Below, piece after piece: positions 18,530 through 26,013 of a stretch of DNA of 64,000 nt (its first letter is position 1; each line of letters begins with the position of its first letter). A model generated the notes under the pieces. That model had not been told where the DNA came from, did no database searches, and was given only the letters and a program-made list of their open reading frames with translations. Location: positions 1,550,001-1,614,000 of the forward strand of contig NZ_CP017248.1 of the NCBI RefSeq assembly GCF_001735805.1. The letters are read 5' to 3'. Position numbers and translations under genes: made by a program. This DNA comes from Streptomyces fodineus (lineage in GTDB: Bacteria > Actinomycetota > Actinomycetes > Streptomycetales > Streptomycetaceae).

Positions 18530-19717
18530 ATGAGCAGGCTGAACAGGGCGGATCGCCCCTATGACCTCGTACTCTTCGGAGCCACCGGCTTCGTCGGCGC
18601 GCTCACGGCGGAGTATCTCGCCGCGCACGCGCCGAAGGAGCTGCGCTGGGCGGTGGCCGGCCGGGACGATCGGAAGCTGGAGCGGCTGCGCGAGCGCCTG
18701 CCCCGCGGCGCGGACGTCGGCGTCCTGCGGGCCGACGCGGCCGAACCCGCGAGCCTGCGCGCCCTCGCCGAGCACGCGCGCGTGGTGGCCACGACCGTCG
18801 GGCCGTACGTGCTGTACGGCGAGGAACTGGTCGCCGCCTGCGCGGACGCCGGCACCGACTACCTGGACCTGTCCGGCGAGCCCGAGTTCGTGGACCTGAT
18901 GTACGTCCGGCACGACACGCGCGCACGAGAGACGGGCGCCCGTCTGGTGCACGCGTGCGGCTTCGACTCCGTACCCCACGACCTGGGCGTGTACTTCACG
19001 GTCCGGCAGCTGCCAGAGGGCGTGCCGCTGACCGTGGACGGGTACGTGACCGCCGACGCGGCCTTCTCCGGCGGCACCCTGGCCTCGGCGCTGAACCAGT
19101 TCGCCCGCGGCCGGCAGCTGCTGGCCGCCGCGCGCGAACGCGGTCGGCACGAGCCGCGGCTGATGGGGCGCCGGGTCGCGGCCCCCACGGGCGCACCCCG
19201 GTTCGCCAAGGAGGTCGGCGCATGGGCGCTGCCGTTGCCGACCCTCGACCCGCAGATCGTGCGCCGCTCGGCGAGGGCACTGGAGCGGTACGGCCCCGAC
19301 TTCCGGTACCGGCACTACGCGGCGGTACGACGTCTGCCCGTCGCCCTGGGCGGGGTCGCCGCCGTCGGCACGGTCCTGGCGGCCGCCCAACTGCCGTCCG
19401 CCCGGCGCTGGTTTTCGGGACGGCTGCGGCCGGGGGACGGGCCGAGCGCGCAGAAGCGGGCGAGGAGCCGGTTCACGGTGCGCTTCGTCGGCGAGGGCGG
19501 CGGGCGGCGCGTGTTCACGGAGGTCTCGGGCGGCGACCCCGGCTACGACGAGACGGCGAAGATGCTCGCCGAGGCGGCCCTGTGCCTGGCCTTCGACGAG
19601 CTCCCGCCGACGGCCGGGCAGGTCACCCCGGCACAGGCGATGGGCGACGCCCTCACCGAGCGGCTGCGCGCCGCGGGGATCACCTTCCGGGTGGCGGCCA
19701 CCGGCTTGGGTGCCTGA
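18530..19717 (+). CDS. Saccharopine dehydrogenase-like NADP-binding protein (trans-acting enoyl reductase family)
   Basis: A 395-residue protein with an N-terminal Rossmann motif (VLFGATGFVGALTAEYLA, about residues 13-30) and the WAVAGRDDRKLERLRERL segment common to the saccharopine dehydrogenase-like family. DLSGEPEFVDLMYVRHDTRARETGARLVHACGFDSVPHDLG-type blocks identify the trans-acting enoyl reductase subgroup named from mycobacterial lipid synthesis. The in vivo role in streptomycetes is not known; reduction of a lipid intermediate is likely. The start is the ATG at 18530 (GTGTCATGAGC context). It is divergent from the branched acyl-CoA operon. Confidence 0.85.
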   Translation: MSRLNRADRPYDLVLFGATGFVGALTAEYLAAHAPKELRWAVAGRDDRKLERLRERLPRGADVGVLRADAAEPASLRALAEHARVVATTVGPYVLYGEELVAACADAGTDYLDLSGEPEFVDLMYVRHDTRARETGARLVHACGFDSVPHDLGVYFTVRQLPEGVPLTVDGYVTADAAFSGGTLASALNQFARGRQLLAAARERGRHEPRLMGRRVAAPTGAPRFAKEVGAWALPLPTLDPQIVRRSARALERYGPDFRYRHYAAVRRLPVALGGVAAVGTVLAAAQLPSARRWFSGRLRPGDGPSAQKRARSRFTVRFVGEGGGRRVFTEVSGGDPGYDETAKMLAEAALCLAFDELPPTAGQVTPAQAMGDALTERLRAAGITFRVAATGLGA

Positions 19718-19724
19718 TCCCCGG

Positions 19725-19789
19725 TTTGAGACTTGTGCACCCGGCGGACTGCGGCCCCTGCACCCATCGTCTCGAAAGTGTCACACGGT
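19725..19789. terminator. Possible stem-loop after the reductase gene
   Basis: A nested inverted repeat is visible: TTTGAGAC near 19727 faces GTCTCGAAA near 19780, and inside it GTGCA faces TGCAC. It lies just after the stop at 19717 and could terminate that gene or structure the leader of the next small gene. Confidence 0.35.
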
Positions 19790-19842
19790 CTTTCAATGAA
19801 ACGATGGAGGCCCAGGCCGAAGAGCCGAAGGAGCGGGCAAGG

Positions 19843-20031
19843 ATGAAATTCGTACTCGAAGTGACCGTGGCCGAGGACGCGTCGGCGCAGGACCGCGCCG
19901 GTGAACTGGGGCGCATCCTGCGCTACTGGGGCGGGAACCTCGGCCACTACGCCCTCGAACCCGGGGACGGTTCCGCCGTCTACGACTCGGCGTTTCAGGA
20001 GGTCGGCGCCTGGCGCATCGACGGCTCCTGA
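19843..20031 (+). CDS. Small conserved hypothetical protein (62 aa)
   Basis: The 62-residue product starts MKFVLEVTVAEDASAQDRAG and has alternating hydrophobic and charged residues like a small alpha/beta domain, with no signal peptide. I do not recognise a named family, but the codon usage is typical of the genome. The ATG at 19843 is preceded by GAAGGAG at suitable distance; an in-frame ATG at 19804 would add 13 mostly charged residues and is less likely. The 3' end overlaps the convergent endonuclease V gene by 37 bases. A TTTCAATGAAA palindrome lies just upstream at 19793-19803. Confidence 0.7.
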   Translation: MKFVLEVTVAEDASAQDRAGELGRILRYWGGNLGHYALEPGDGSAVYDSAFQEVGAWRIDGS

Positions 20032-20735
20032 GCGCCGCCCCGGGCGTTTCGTGCCGCGTCCCGAAGCGCCCGGCGGCACAGGGCGTCCGCCCGGCGGGTG
20101 GTCTCCGGCAGCCGGTAGCGCGGGGTCAGGGACAGGGTGTGGGCCAGGGCGTTGTCCAGGCTCACCCGGTGACCGACGGAGACGAAGACCGGTTTGACGC
20201 CGTCCCGGGTGCGCAGCGCGCGGCCGACCTCCTCGGCTCCCGCGAGCAGCGGGGCGGAGCAACCCCGCTGCGCACCGGGGTCGTCGTAGGTGAAGGTGAA
20301 CGGGTTCTTGGCGACGCCGATGACCGGGAGGCCGGTGAGCACGCCGAGGTGGCTCGCGAGTCCGAAGCGGCGCGGATGGGCCAGGCCGTAGCCGTCGCAG
20401 ACGACCAGGCCGGGCGGGCACGGCAGCCGGTCCAGGGCGGCCAGGACCGTGGGGATCTCACGGAAGGCCAGGAGGCCGGGCACATACGGGAAGGAGACCC
20501 GGCCGACGGCCGTCGCCTCGGCGACCACGTCCAGGGTGGCGGCGTCCAGCACGACGGCCGCCGCGGCGACGAGGTCGAGGGCGTCGTCATAGGCGACGTC
20601 GACCCCGGTGACCCGGCCCGTCCCGGGCTCCGGTCCGGGCTCGTCGCGCACCACCCGTCCGCGCAGTTCGTCCTGTACGGCGCGGGCCTCTTCCTCGGTC
20701 GCGGGCCAGCCCGCGGGTACGCCAACGGTCGTCAT
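19995..20735 (-). CDS. nfi: Endonuclease V (deoxyinosine-specific)
   Basis: A 246-residue nuclease. The catalytic Asp is in VTGVDVAYD (about residue 46), the inosine-binding wedge region YVPGLLAFREIP follows, and GLVVCDGYGLAHPRRFGLASHLG carries the second metal-binding Asp and conserved His. It nicks DNA one base 3' of deoxyinosine to start repair of deaminated adenine, and some homologues act on inosine in RNA. The C-terminal 25 residues beyond the family core are basic and non-conserved, and their codons overlap the end of the convergent 62-residue gene. The start is the ATG at 20735. Confidence 0.92.
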   Translation of the reverse strand: MTTVGVPAGWPATEEEARAVQDELRGRVVRDEPGPEPGTGRVTGVDVAYDDALDLVAAAAVVLDAATLDVVAEATAVGRVSFPYVPGLLAFREIPTVLAALDRLPCPPGLVVCDGYGLAHPRRFGLASHLGVLTGLPVIGVAKNPFTFTYDDPGAQRGCSAPLLAGAEEVGRALRTRDGVKPVFVSVGHRVSLDNALAHTLSLTPRYRLPETTRRADALCRRALRDAARNARGGAQEPSMRQAPTS

Positions 20736-20797
20736 GGTGACGTCGACTCTACGGCCCGCAGGCCGGGTGCCGGAGGCGGGGGTAGGCTCGCGATCAT

Positions 20798-20977
20798 GTG
20801 AAGAAACCGCGCGACGGCGGGGTGATCATCGCCGTCGCCGACGACCGTGCCCGGATCCAGGAGATCATCGCGGGCGACCCGTTCGCCGTCGGCGGCGTGT
20901 GCACGCACCGCGTCGTGGAGTTCATCGCCACGAAGACGGTTCCGGAACTGGCCCGCCACCGGCAGACACCCGACTGA
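20798..20977 (+). pseudogene. C-terminal half of a YciI-like protein gene
   Basis: From the GTG at 20798 the frame reads KKPRDGGVIIAVADDR, then IIAGDPFAVGGVCTHRVVEF, which matches the last half of small YCII-domain proteins (usual length about 90-100). The first 35-40 codons, including the first beta strand and catalytic region, are missing. Directly before it stands a perfectly good leaderless start (TAGGCT, then ATG at 20796), but that ATG is followed at once by TGA. A deletion that fused the original start to the middle of the gene out of frame explains this. Translation from the overlapping GTG is possible but would give a 59-residue fragment. Confidence 0.65.
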
Positions 20978-20987
20978 TCGTTCCTGC

Positions 20988-21326
20988 TCATCCCTTCTTG
21001 GCGTTCAGCGCGCGCTGCAGCTGGTCCTTGTTCATCTGCGAACGGCCTTCGATGCCACGCTGCTTCGCCTCGTTGTACAGCTGGTCGCGGGTCGGGCCCT
21101 GGGAGCCGACCCGGTTGCCCGACCGCTGGCCGCCGCGCTTGCTGGACGACATGTCCTGCGTCGAACTGCGGCTCGCGGTCCTGGACTCGCCGGAACGGGC
21201 ACGTTCCTTGTTCACGGTCCGCGCGGCGATCTCCTTGGCGCGCCCGGCGCTCTCGCCCCGGTCCTGCGCGCTCTTCTTGATGTGCTCGTACTGGCGCTCG
21301 CGCTTGGCGCTGGAACCGGCCGGCAT
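20988..21326 (-). CDS. Small basic protein with Rho-N/SAP-like C-terminal motif
   Basis: A 112-residue highly charged protein. The N-terminal two thirds are low-complexity Arg/Ser/Glu-rich (SAKRERQYEHIKKSAQDRG), and the C-terminal 35 residues (TRDQLYNEAKQRGIEGRSQM, then NKDQLQRALN) form the helix-extended loop-helix of Rho N-terminal/SAP-type nucleic-acid-binding domains. Homologues in streptomycetes are often called plasmid stabilisation proteins without experimental basis. It probably binds nucleic acid. The start is the ATG at 21326, with GGAAGGGAG upstream; 12 further in-frame residues to 21362 are not credible. Confidence 0.8.
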   Translation of the reverse strand: MPAGSSAKRERQYEHIKKSAQDRGESAGRAKEIAARTVNKERARSGESRTASRSSTQDMSSSKRGGQRSGNRVGSQGPTRDQLYNEAKQRGIEGRSQMNKDQLQRALNAKKG

Positions 21327-21422
21327 GATCACTCCCTTCCTCTGCGACGGACCTTGGCGCAAGGCTCCTTGCGCCAGCCTTTTGCCGCACGGAACAAGTA
21401 CCCCGGCTCACGGGCGCTTACC

Positions 21423-22526
21423 TCAGCGTTCCAGCCGCGCGACCCGCCCCTGCTCACCGGCCGCCCAGCAGCTCAGGTCGGGCGTGCAGGCCACGGTGTC
21501 GTACGAGCCGGTGTCGATCGTGCGCCAGGTGCGGCCGGCGTCCGTGGTGAGGTCGGTGCCGCTGGGGCCGACGGCGAGGGCGGCGGTACGGCTGTGCGGC
21601 AGCCAGGCGGCTCCGGAGCGATAGGCCGGCGGGGGCGTGGCGGACGGCGTCCAGGTGCGGCCACCGTCGGCGGTGACGGCGGCGGCCTGGGGCGAACTCT
21701 GGTCGGGGCGGTAGTCGCCGCCGACGGCCAGACCGTGCGCCCGGTCGCGGAAGGCGAGCGCGAAGACGCCCTTGGCCGGATCGCCGGCCGGGACCGGCGT
21801 GTCGGCGGCCGTCCAGGTCAGTCCGCGGTCGGCGGAGTGCAGCACGCGCGCGTGGGCGCCGCCGCCGGTGGCCAGCCAGACGTCCTCCGGGCCCGAGGTG
21901 ACCAGACACTGGCCGCTGGCGGCGAAGCCGGCCTCGCCGTCCAGGGCGGGCGGCATGCCGGCCGAGGGCAGCACCCGCCAGGAGCGGCCGCCGTCGCTCG
22001 TGGACAGGATGCGGAACCGTCCGTCCACGGGGTCGCTCATCGCGAGGCCGTGCCGGCGGTCGAAGAAGGCCAGGCAGTCGTAGAACGCCTTCGGGTCGGT
22101 GTTGCGGAAGGACTCGGTCCAGGTCGCTCCGCCGTCGGCGGTGCGGTACACGCGGGACGCCTCGCCCTCACCGATGGCCAGCACCACCGCGCGCCGCGCG
22201 TCGAACGCCTCGACATCCCGGAACTGCAGATCGGCCGCGCCCGGCGGAGAGACGTTTCGCCAGCTGGTCCCGCCGTCCGTGGTGCGCAGCACCGTGCCGC
22301 CGGTGCCGGCCAGCCAGGCGGTGTGCCGGTCGACCGCCGCCAGGCCCCGGAAGCGGACCTGCGGGGTGCCCGGGTCCTTGGGCGCCCAGTGGGGGCTCCC
22401 GCGCCCGAGGGGTCCGGCCTGGGCCGCCGGGACGGTCAGCGCGGCCAGCGCCGCCCCGCACGCCACCCCCACCGCCACCAGCCTGCCGGTGCGTCCTCTG
22501 CGTCGCGTGTTCACCGAGCGCCTCAT
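21423..22526 (-). CDS. Secreted BNR/YCF48-like beta-propeller protein
   Basis: A 367-residue exported protein. The N-terminus MRRSVNTRRRGRTGRLVAVG leads a hydrophobic core and an AQA-G signal peptidase site near residue 37. The rest is a series of beta-propeller blades with repeated Asp-box-like motifs (RTTDGGTSWRNV, RTADGGATWTES, STSDGGRSWRV, HSADRGLTWTA, TADGGRTWTPS, TTDAGRTWRTI). This is the YCF48/sialidase-like fold; no glycosidase active site is visible, so it is more likely a binding or assembly protein than an enzyme. The start is the ATG at 22526. It is divergent from ssgD. Confidence 0.85.
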   Translation of the reverse strand: MRRSVNTRRRGRTGRLVAVGVACGAALAALTVPAAQAGPLGRGSPHWAPKDPGTPQVRFRGLAAVDRHTAWLAGTGGTVLRTTDGGTSWRNVSPPGAADLQFRDVEAFDARRAVVLAIGEGEASRVYRTADGGATWTESFRNTDPKAFYDCLAFFDRRHGLAMSDPVDGRFRILSTSDGGRSWRVLPSAGMPPALDGEAGFAASGQCLVTSGPEDVWLATGGGAHARVLHSADRGLTWTAADTPVPAGDPAKGVFALAFRDRAHGLAVGGDYRPDQSSPQAAAVTADGGRTWTPSATPPPAYRSGAAWLPHSRTAALAVGPSGTDLTTDAGRTWRTIDTGSYDTVACTPDLSCWAAGEQGRVARLER

Positions 22527-22735
22527 GGCGGGCGAAGCTAGCCCACCGGCCCGGCGCCGTCCAGAGGCCAACTGCCCGCCGCTGCGGGCGGAAACGGCCG
22601 GTGCCCCGCCGTGCATGAATGCGGTGACCGAGGTCACTCGTGATTCCTGTGCACGGATCGGCCGGATCCGTCGTCTCTTCCATTGCCGGGTGCTGACATC
22701 CAGGCGTAGTCCAGCCGTCACGAGGGAGCAAGGCG

Positions 22736-23152
22736 TTGTCCACCGTCATCGAGCAGCCCGTAGAGGCCCGTCTCGTCGCCGCCGCACCGCGTATGCCGAG
22801 CATTCCCGCCACGCTGCGCTACGACCGATGCGACCCGTTCGCCGTCGTCATGACCTTCCCCGCCCCGGCCACCCTCGAGGGGGTCGATGTGTGCTGGACC
22901 TTCTCCCGCGAGCTGCTGACGGCCGGACTGCACCAGCCCGAGGGGCACGGGGACGTCCGGGTGCGGCCGTACGGCTACGACCGCACCGTACTGGAGTTCC
23001 ACGCCCCCGAGGGCACCGCGATCGTGCATGTGCGCTCGGGCGAGATCCGCCGCTTCCTGGAGGCGACCAGCCAGCTCGTCCCCGTCGGCCTCGAACACCT
23101 CCAGCTCGACCTGGACCACGACCTGGCCGAACTGATGCGGGACGCCTGCTGA
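22736..23152 (+). CDS. ssgD: SsgA-like sporulation and cell-division protein
   Basis: A 138-residue SALP-family protein. IPATLRYDRCDPFAVVMTFPAP, VCWTFSRELLTAGLHQPEGHGDVRV and ALE-like VGLEHLQLDLDHDLAELM are the three conserved blocks of SsgA/SsgB relatives, which guide division septa and wall remodelling in sporulating actinomycetes. The start is a TTG at 22736 with GAGGGAG eight bases before, so expression may be kept low. The assignment to ssgD rests on family membership and on the remembered neighbourhood in S. coelicolor (an ABC-F gene and a WhiB-like gene nearby); another paralogue is possible. It converges on a pseudogene across a 12-bp-arm hairpin. Confidence 0.85.
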   Translation: MSTVIEQPVEARLVAAAPRMPSIPATLRYDRCDPFAVVMTFPAPATLEGVDVCWTFSRELLTAGLHQPEGHGDVRVRPYGYDRTVLEFHAPEGTAIVHVRSGEIRRFLEATSQLVPVGLEHLQLDLDHDLAELMRDAC

Positions 23153-23157
23153 GCGCT

Positions 23158-23206
23158 ACGCGCGCGTGAAGCCGAATCGTCGACTCACGCGGACTCACGC
23201 GCGCGT
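23158..23206. terminator. GC-rich hairpin after ssgD
   Basis: Perfect 12-bp arms ACGCGCGCGTGA (23158-23169) and TCACGCGCGCGT (23195-23206) with a 25-base loop, starting 6 bases after the ssgD stop and overlapping the end of the convergent pseudogene. Confidence 0.65.
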
Positions 23207-23896
23207 GGGCGACGCGTTCGGCCCGCCATAGCCGTACCGGTCGGCCGGCGTCCCGTACGTGCCCGCCTCCAGCAGCTCCCACGGCGGACCGGGGCGTGGC
23301 AGCCTGGCGAGACCCGAGCCCGCGCTGGTGCGGGCCACGCCGAGGGCGGCCGGCGCGGCGACGGACGGCGCGCCGGGGAAACTCATCACGCCGACCGGGC
23401 CGTCGATGCCCACCACCAGTTCCTTCACCGTCCCCGGGTCGACAGCCCCGAGGACGAAGCTCCCGTCGGCGCCCGCGCGGGCGGCGGTGATGCTCCCCCA
23501 GACCTCGTCCGAGGACCCCCACTTCGCTTCGCTCGCCTGCTCCCCGACGGGCCGCAGCGGCTCGCCCCCCCTCCTCGTGCCCGGCGTCCCCGATGTCGAC
23601 GCCGACCGCGCTCGCGGCGAGCACGGCCCGGACGATGTCGGCGACCCCGGCCGGGTCCGGGCCGTAGCCGCCCTCGATGTCCGCACCGACCGAGACGCGT
23701 ACGGCGGCGGTGATGCGGGCCACGAAATCCAGGTCGCGGTCGAGCCGGTCGCCGTCGGCGGCACCGCAGGCCCAGGCCGGCCCGGCGCTGGTGGTCGCGA
23801 CGGCCGTGGCTCCGGCCTCGCCACAACGGCGACGCCGACCGCGTCCCAGGCGTTGGGCAGCACGAGCGGCCCGGCCGGGCGCGTGCGCCAAGCCAC
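23195..23896 (-). pseudogene. Frameshifted isocitrate lyase/PEP mutase-family gene
   Basis: Homology to the isocitrate lyase/phosphonomutase family is split over two frames. The start region in one frame reads PAGPLVLPNAWDAVGVAVV; the middle continues in another frame (ATAVATTSAGPAWA, DLDFVARITAAVRVSVGADIEGGYGPDP); the end returns to the first frame (SFVLGAVDPGTVKELVVGI, AALGVARTSAGSGLARL, LLEAGTYG). The segment that should carry the active-site region and NARTDVYL-type block is lost and replaced by a short unrelated stretch around 23510-23570. At least two frameshifts plus a deletion make this non-functional. Its 5' end lies under the strong promoter of the divergent ABC-F gene. Confidence 0.8.
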
Positions 23897-23926
23897 CAGG
23901 CACTCGGCGTGGGCCGGGGCCGGCTC

Positions 23927-23964
23927 TTAATTGCGTTGACAGCCACCAGGCGCCCTTCTACGGT
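23927..23964 (+). promoter_or_regulatory. WblC/WhiB7-type promoter of the ABC-F gene
   Basis: TTAATT (23927-23932), three bases, then TTGACA (23936-23941), a 17-base spacer, then TACGGT (23959-23964). An AT-rich block three bases upstream of a strong -35 is the architecture described for promoters activated by WhiB7 in mycobacteria and WblC in Streptomyces, which switch on antibiotic resistance genes. In such GC-rich DNA a six-base AT run here is striking. Confidence 0.7.
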
Positions 23965-23970
23965 GTACAT

Positions 23971-24196
23971 CGGTCCTGTTGCCGTCGATTGGAGAAGGAC
24001 GTTGCTCGTCTGAGGTCCTGAGGCATCGCGTCGCACCGGTTGAGGTGTGTGCGCGGCGTACGACCTCGGCGTCCGAGCCGTCCTCCGGCGCAGGCCCTTT
24101 TCATGGGTTCTTCGTGCCCCACGACCTTTCGGTTCCCGCCTCGCGGTGTCTCGACATGCGCCCACCCGACCGCACGAAACCCTTCGCGAGGCTCCC
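23971..24196 (+). promoter_or_regulatory. Structured 5' leader of the ABC-F gene with mini-ORF and masked ribosome site
   Basis: The predicted transcript has a leader of about 226 bases. Near its start GGAGAAGGA (23991-23999) precedes a tiny frame TTG-CTC-GTC-TGA (24002-24013). Further on, CCTCGCG (24139-24145) can pair with CGCGAGG (24185-24191), the only ribosome site of the gene, six bases before the ATG. A competing stem can form between 24105-24117 and 24172-24182. Leaders of ABC-F resistance genes in other bacteria use ribosome stalling on short ORFs; control of that type is inferred here. Confidence 0.55.
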
Positions 24197-25822
24197 ATGT
24201 CACTTTCCCTCACCGGTACGTCCCTGTCCTTCGCCTGGCCCGACGGCACCGCCGTCTTCGACGGCCTCGACATCGCCTTCGGCCCCGGCCGGACCGGGCT
24301 CGTCGGCGTCAACGGATCAGGGAAATCAACCCTGTTGAAGCTGCTGGCCGGCGAACTCATCCCGGCCGACGGCGCCGTCAAGGTCGCCGGCGAGGTCGGC
24401 TACCTCCCGCAGAACGTCACCCTCGACACCGCGCTCCGCGTCGAGCAGGTCCTCGGCATCGCCGCACGGCGGGCCGCCCTGCAGGCCATCGAGGCGGGCG
24501 ACGTAGCCGAGGAGCACTTCGAGACACTGGGCGACGATTGGGACGTGGAGGAGCGCGCCCTCGTCACGCTCGGCGAACTCGGTCTCGGCCACATCGGCCT
24601 GGACCGCACGGTCGGCGAGGTCTCCGGCGGTGAGTCGGTGCTGCTGCGGCTGGCCGCGCTGCTGCTGCGCCGCCCGGACGTGCTGCTGCTGGACGAGCCC
24701 ACCAACAACCTGGACCTGTACGCGCGGCGCCGGCTGTACCAGGCCGTCGCCGCATGGCCCGGCGTGCTGGTCGTGGTCAGTCACGACCGGGAACTGCTCG
24801 ACCTGGTCGACCAGATCGCGGACCTGCGCGCCGGAAAGGTCACCTGGTACGGCGGCAACTTCTCGGCGTACGAGGAGGCGCTGGCCGTCGAGCAGGAGGC
24901 GGCCGAGCGGATGGTGCGCGTCGCCGAGGCCGATGTGCGCAAACAGAAGCGCGAACTGGCCGACGCCCAGGTCAAGCTGGCCCGCCGCAAGCAGTACGGG
25001 CAGAAGATGTGGGACTCCAAGCGCGAGCCGAAGATCGTCATGGGTGCCCGCAAACGCTCCGCCCAGGAGTCGGCGGGCAAGCACCGCATCATGCACGAGG
25101 AGCGGCTCGCCGAGGCCCGGGAACGCCTGGACGAGGCGGCGGAGGCGGTACGGGACGACGACGAGATCCGCGTCGACCTGCCGTACACGGCCGTACCGCC
25201 CGGCCGGCAGGTACTCACCCTGGAGAACCTGCACATGGCCTACCACGCGCGCGTGGCGGGCATTCTCGATCTGCGCGGCCCGGAACGGATCGCGCTGGTC
25301 GGCCGCAACGGCGCCGGCAAGACGACACTGCTGCGGACCGTCGCCGGGGAGCTGGCGCCGGTGTCCGGCGAGGCACGCGCGCACGTGCCGCTGCGCTTCC
25401 TGCCCCAGCGGCTGGATGTGCTGGACGACGCGCTGACGGTCGCGGAGAACGTGGCCCGGTTCGCGCCGGGCGCCACCAACAACCGGATCCGGGCGCGCCT
25501 GGCCCGCTTCCTGTTCCGGGGCGCACGCGCCGACCAGAAGGCGGCCACCCTGTCCGGCGGCGAACGGTTCCGGGCGGCCCTGGCCGCGTTGATGCTCGCC
25601 GAACCGGCGCCCCAGCTGCTGCTGCTCGACGAGCCGACGAACAACCTCGACATGGCGAGCGTACGGCAGCTGACCTCGGCCCTGGAGTCGTACGAGGGCG
25701 CACTGCTCGTGGCCAGCCACGACCTGCCGTTCCTCGAGTCGATCGGCATCACCCGCTGGCTGCTGATGGAGGAGGGAGAACTGAGGGAAGTCACACCGGA
25801 AGAAGTCGGTCATCTCTGCTGA
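24197..25822 (+). CDS. ABC-F family ATPase, probable antibiotic-resistance type
   Basis: A 541-residue soluble tandem ABC protein. Domain 1 has Walker A GVNGSGKST (residues 37-45), signature VSGGE (142-146) and LLLLDEPTNNLD; domain 2 has GRNGAGKTT (369-377), LSGGE (452-456) and a second LLLLDEPTNNLD. The interdomain linker (about 235-320) is rich in Lys, Arg and Glu and includes ARRKQYGQKMWDSKREPK. It differs clearly from the other ABC-F at 2177-3817. The ATG at 24197 is chosen because GAGG lies six bases upstream and MSLSLTGTSLSF is a natural N-terminus. The WblC-like promoter and long leader point to ribosome protection against an antibiotic, but the drug is unknown. Confidence 0.9.
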   Translation: MSLSLTGTSLSFAWPDGTAVFDGLDIAFGPGRTGLVGVNGSGKSTLLKLLAGELIPADGAVKVAGEVGYLPQNVTLDTALRVEQVLGIAARRAALQAIEAGDVAEEHFETLGDDWDVEERALVTLGELGLGHIGLDRTVGEVSGGESVLLRLAALLLRRPDVLLLDEPTNNLDLYARRRLYQAVAAWPGVLVVVSHDRELLDLVDQIADLRAGKVTWYGGNFSAYEEALAVEQEAAERMVRVAEADVRKQKRELADAQVKLARRKQYGQKMWDSKREPKIVMGARKRSAQESAGKHRIMHEERLAEARERLDEAAEAVRDDDEIRVDLPYTAVPPGRQVLTLENLHMAYHARVAGILDLRGPERIALVGRNGAGKTTLLRTVAGELAPVSGEARAHVPLRFLPQRLDVLDDALTVAENVARFAPGATNNRIRARLARFLFRGARADQKAATLSGGERFRAALAALMLAEPAPQLLLLDEPTNNLDMASVRQLTSALESYEGALLVASHDLPFLESIGITRWLLMEEGELREVTPEEVGHLC

Positions 25823-26013
25823 CGCGGGCTGCATGCCCGGCGGCGGGGTGATGGTCACGGCGGAGCACCCGCGCAGGGCGGCGAGCGGACGTCTCAGGAG
25901 GGGCACAGCCTGACAACGAGGGTTTTGTCCTGGCCGGAGCGGGTTGCATGATGGCGGACCGGCGCCGCGTTCACCGGCGCCGGCCACCGCACCACCGATT
26001 CGAAAGGCCCCTC

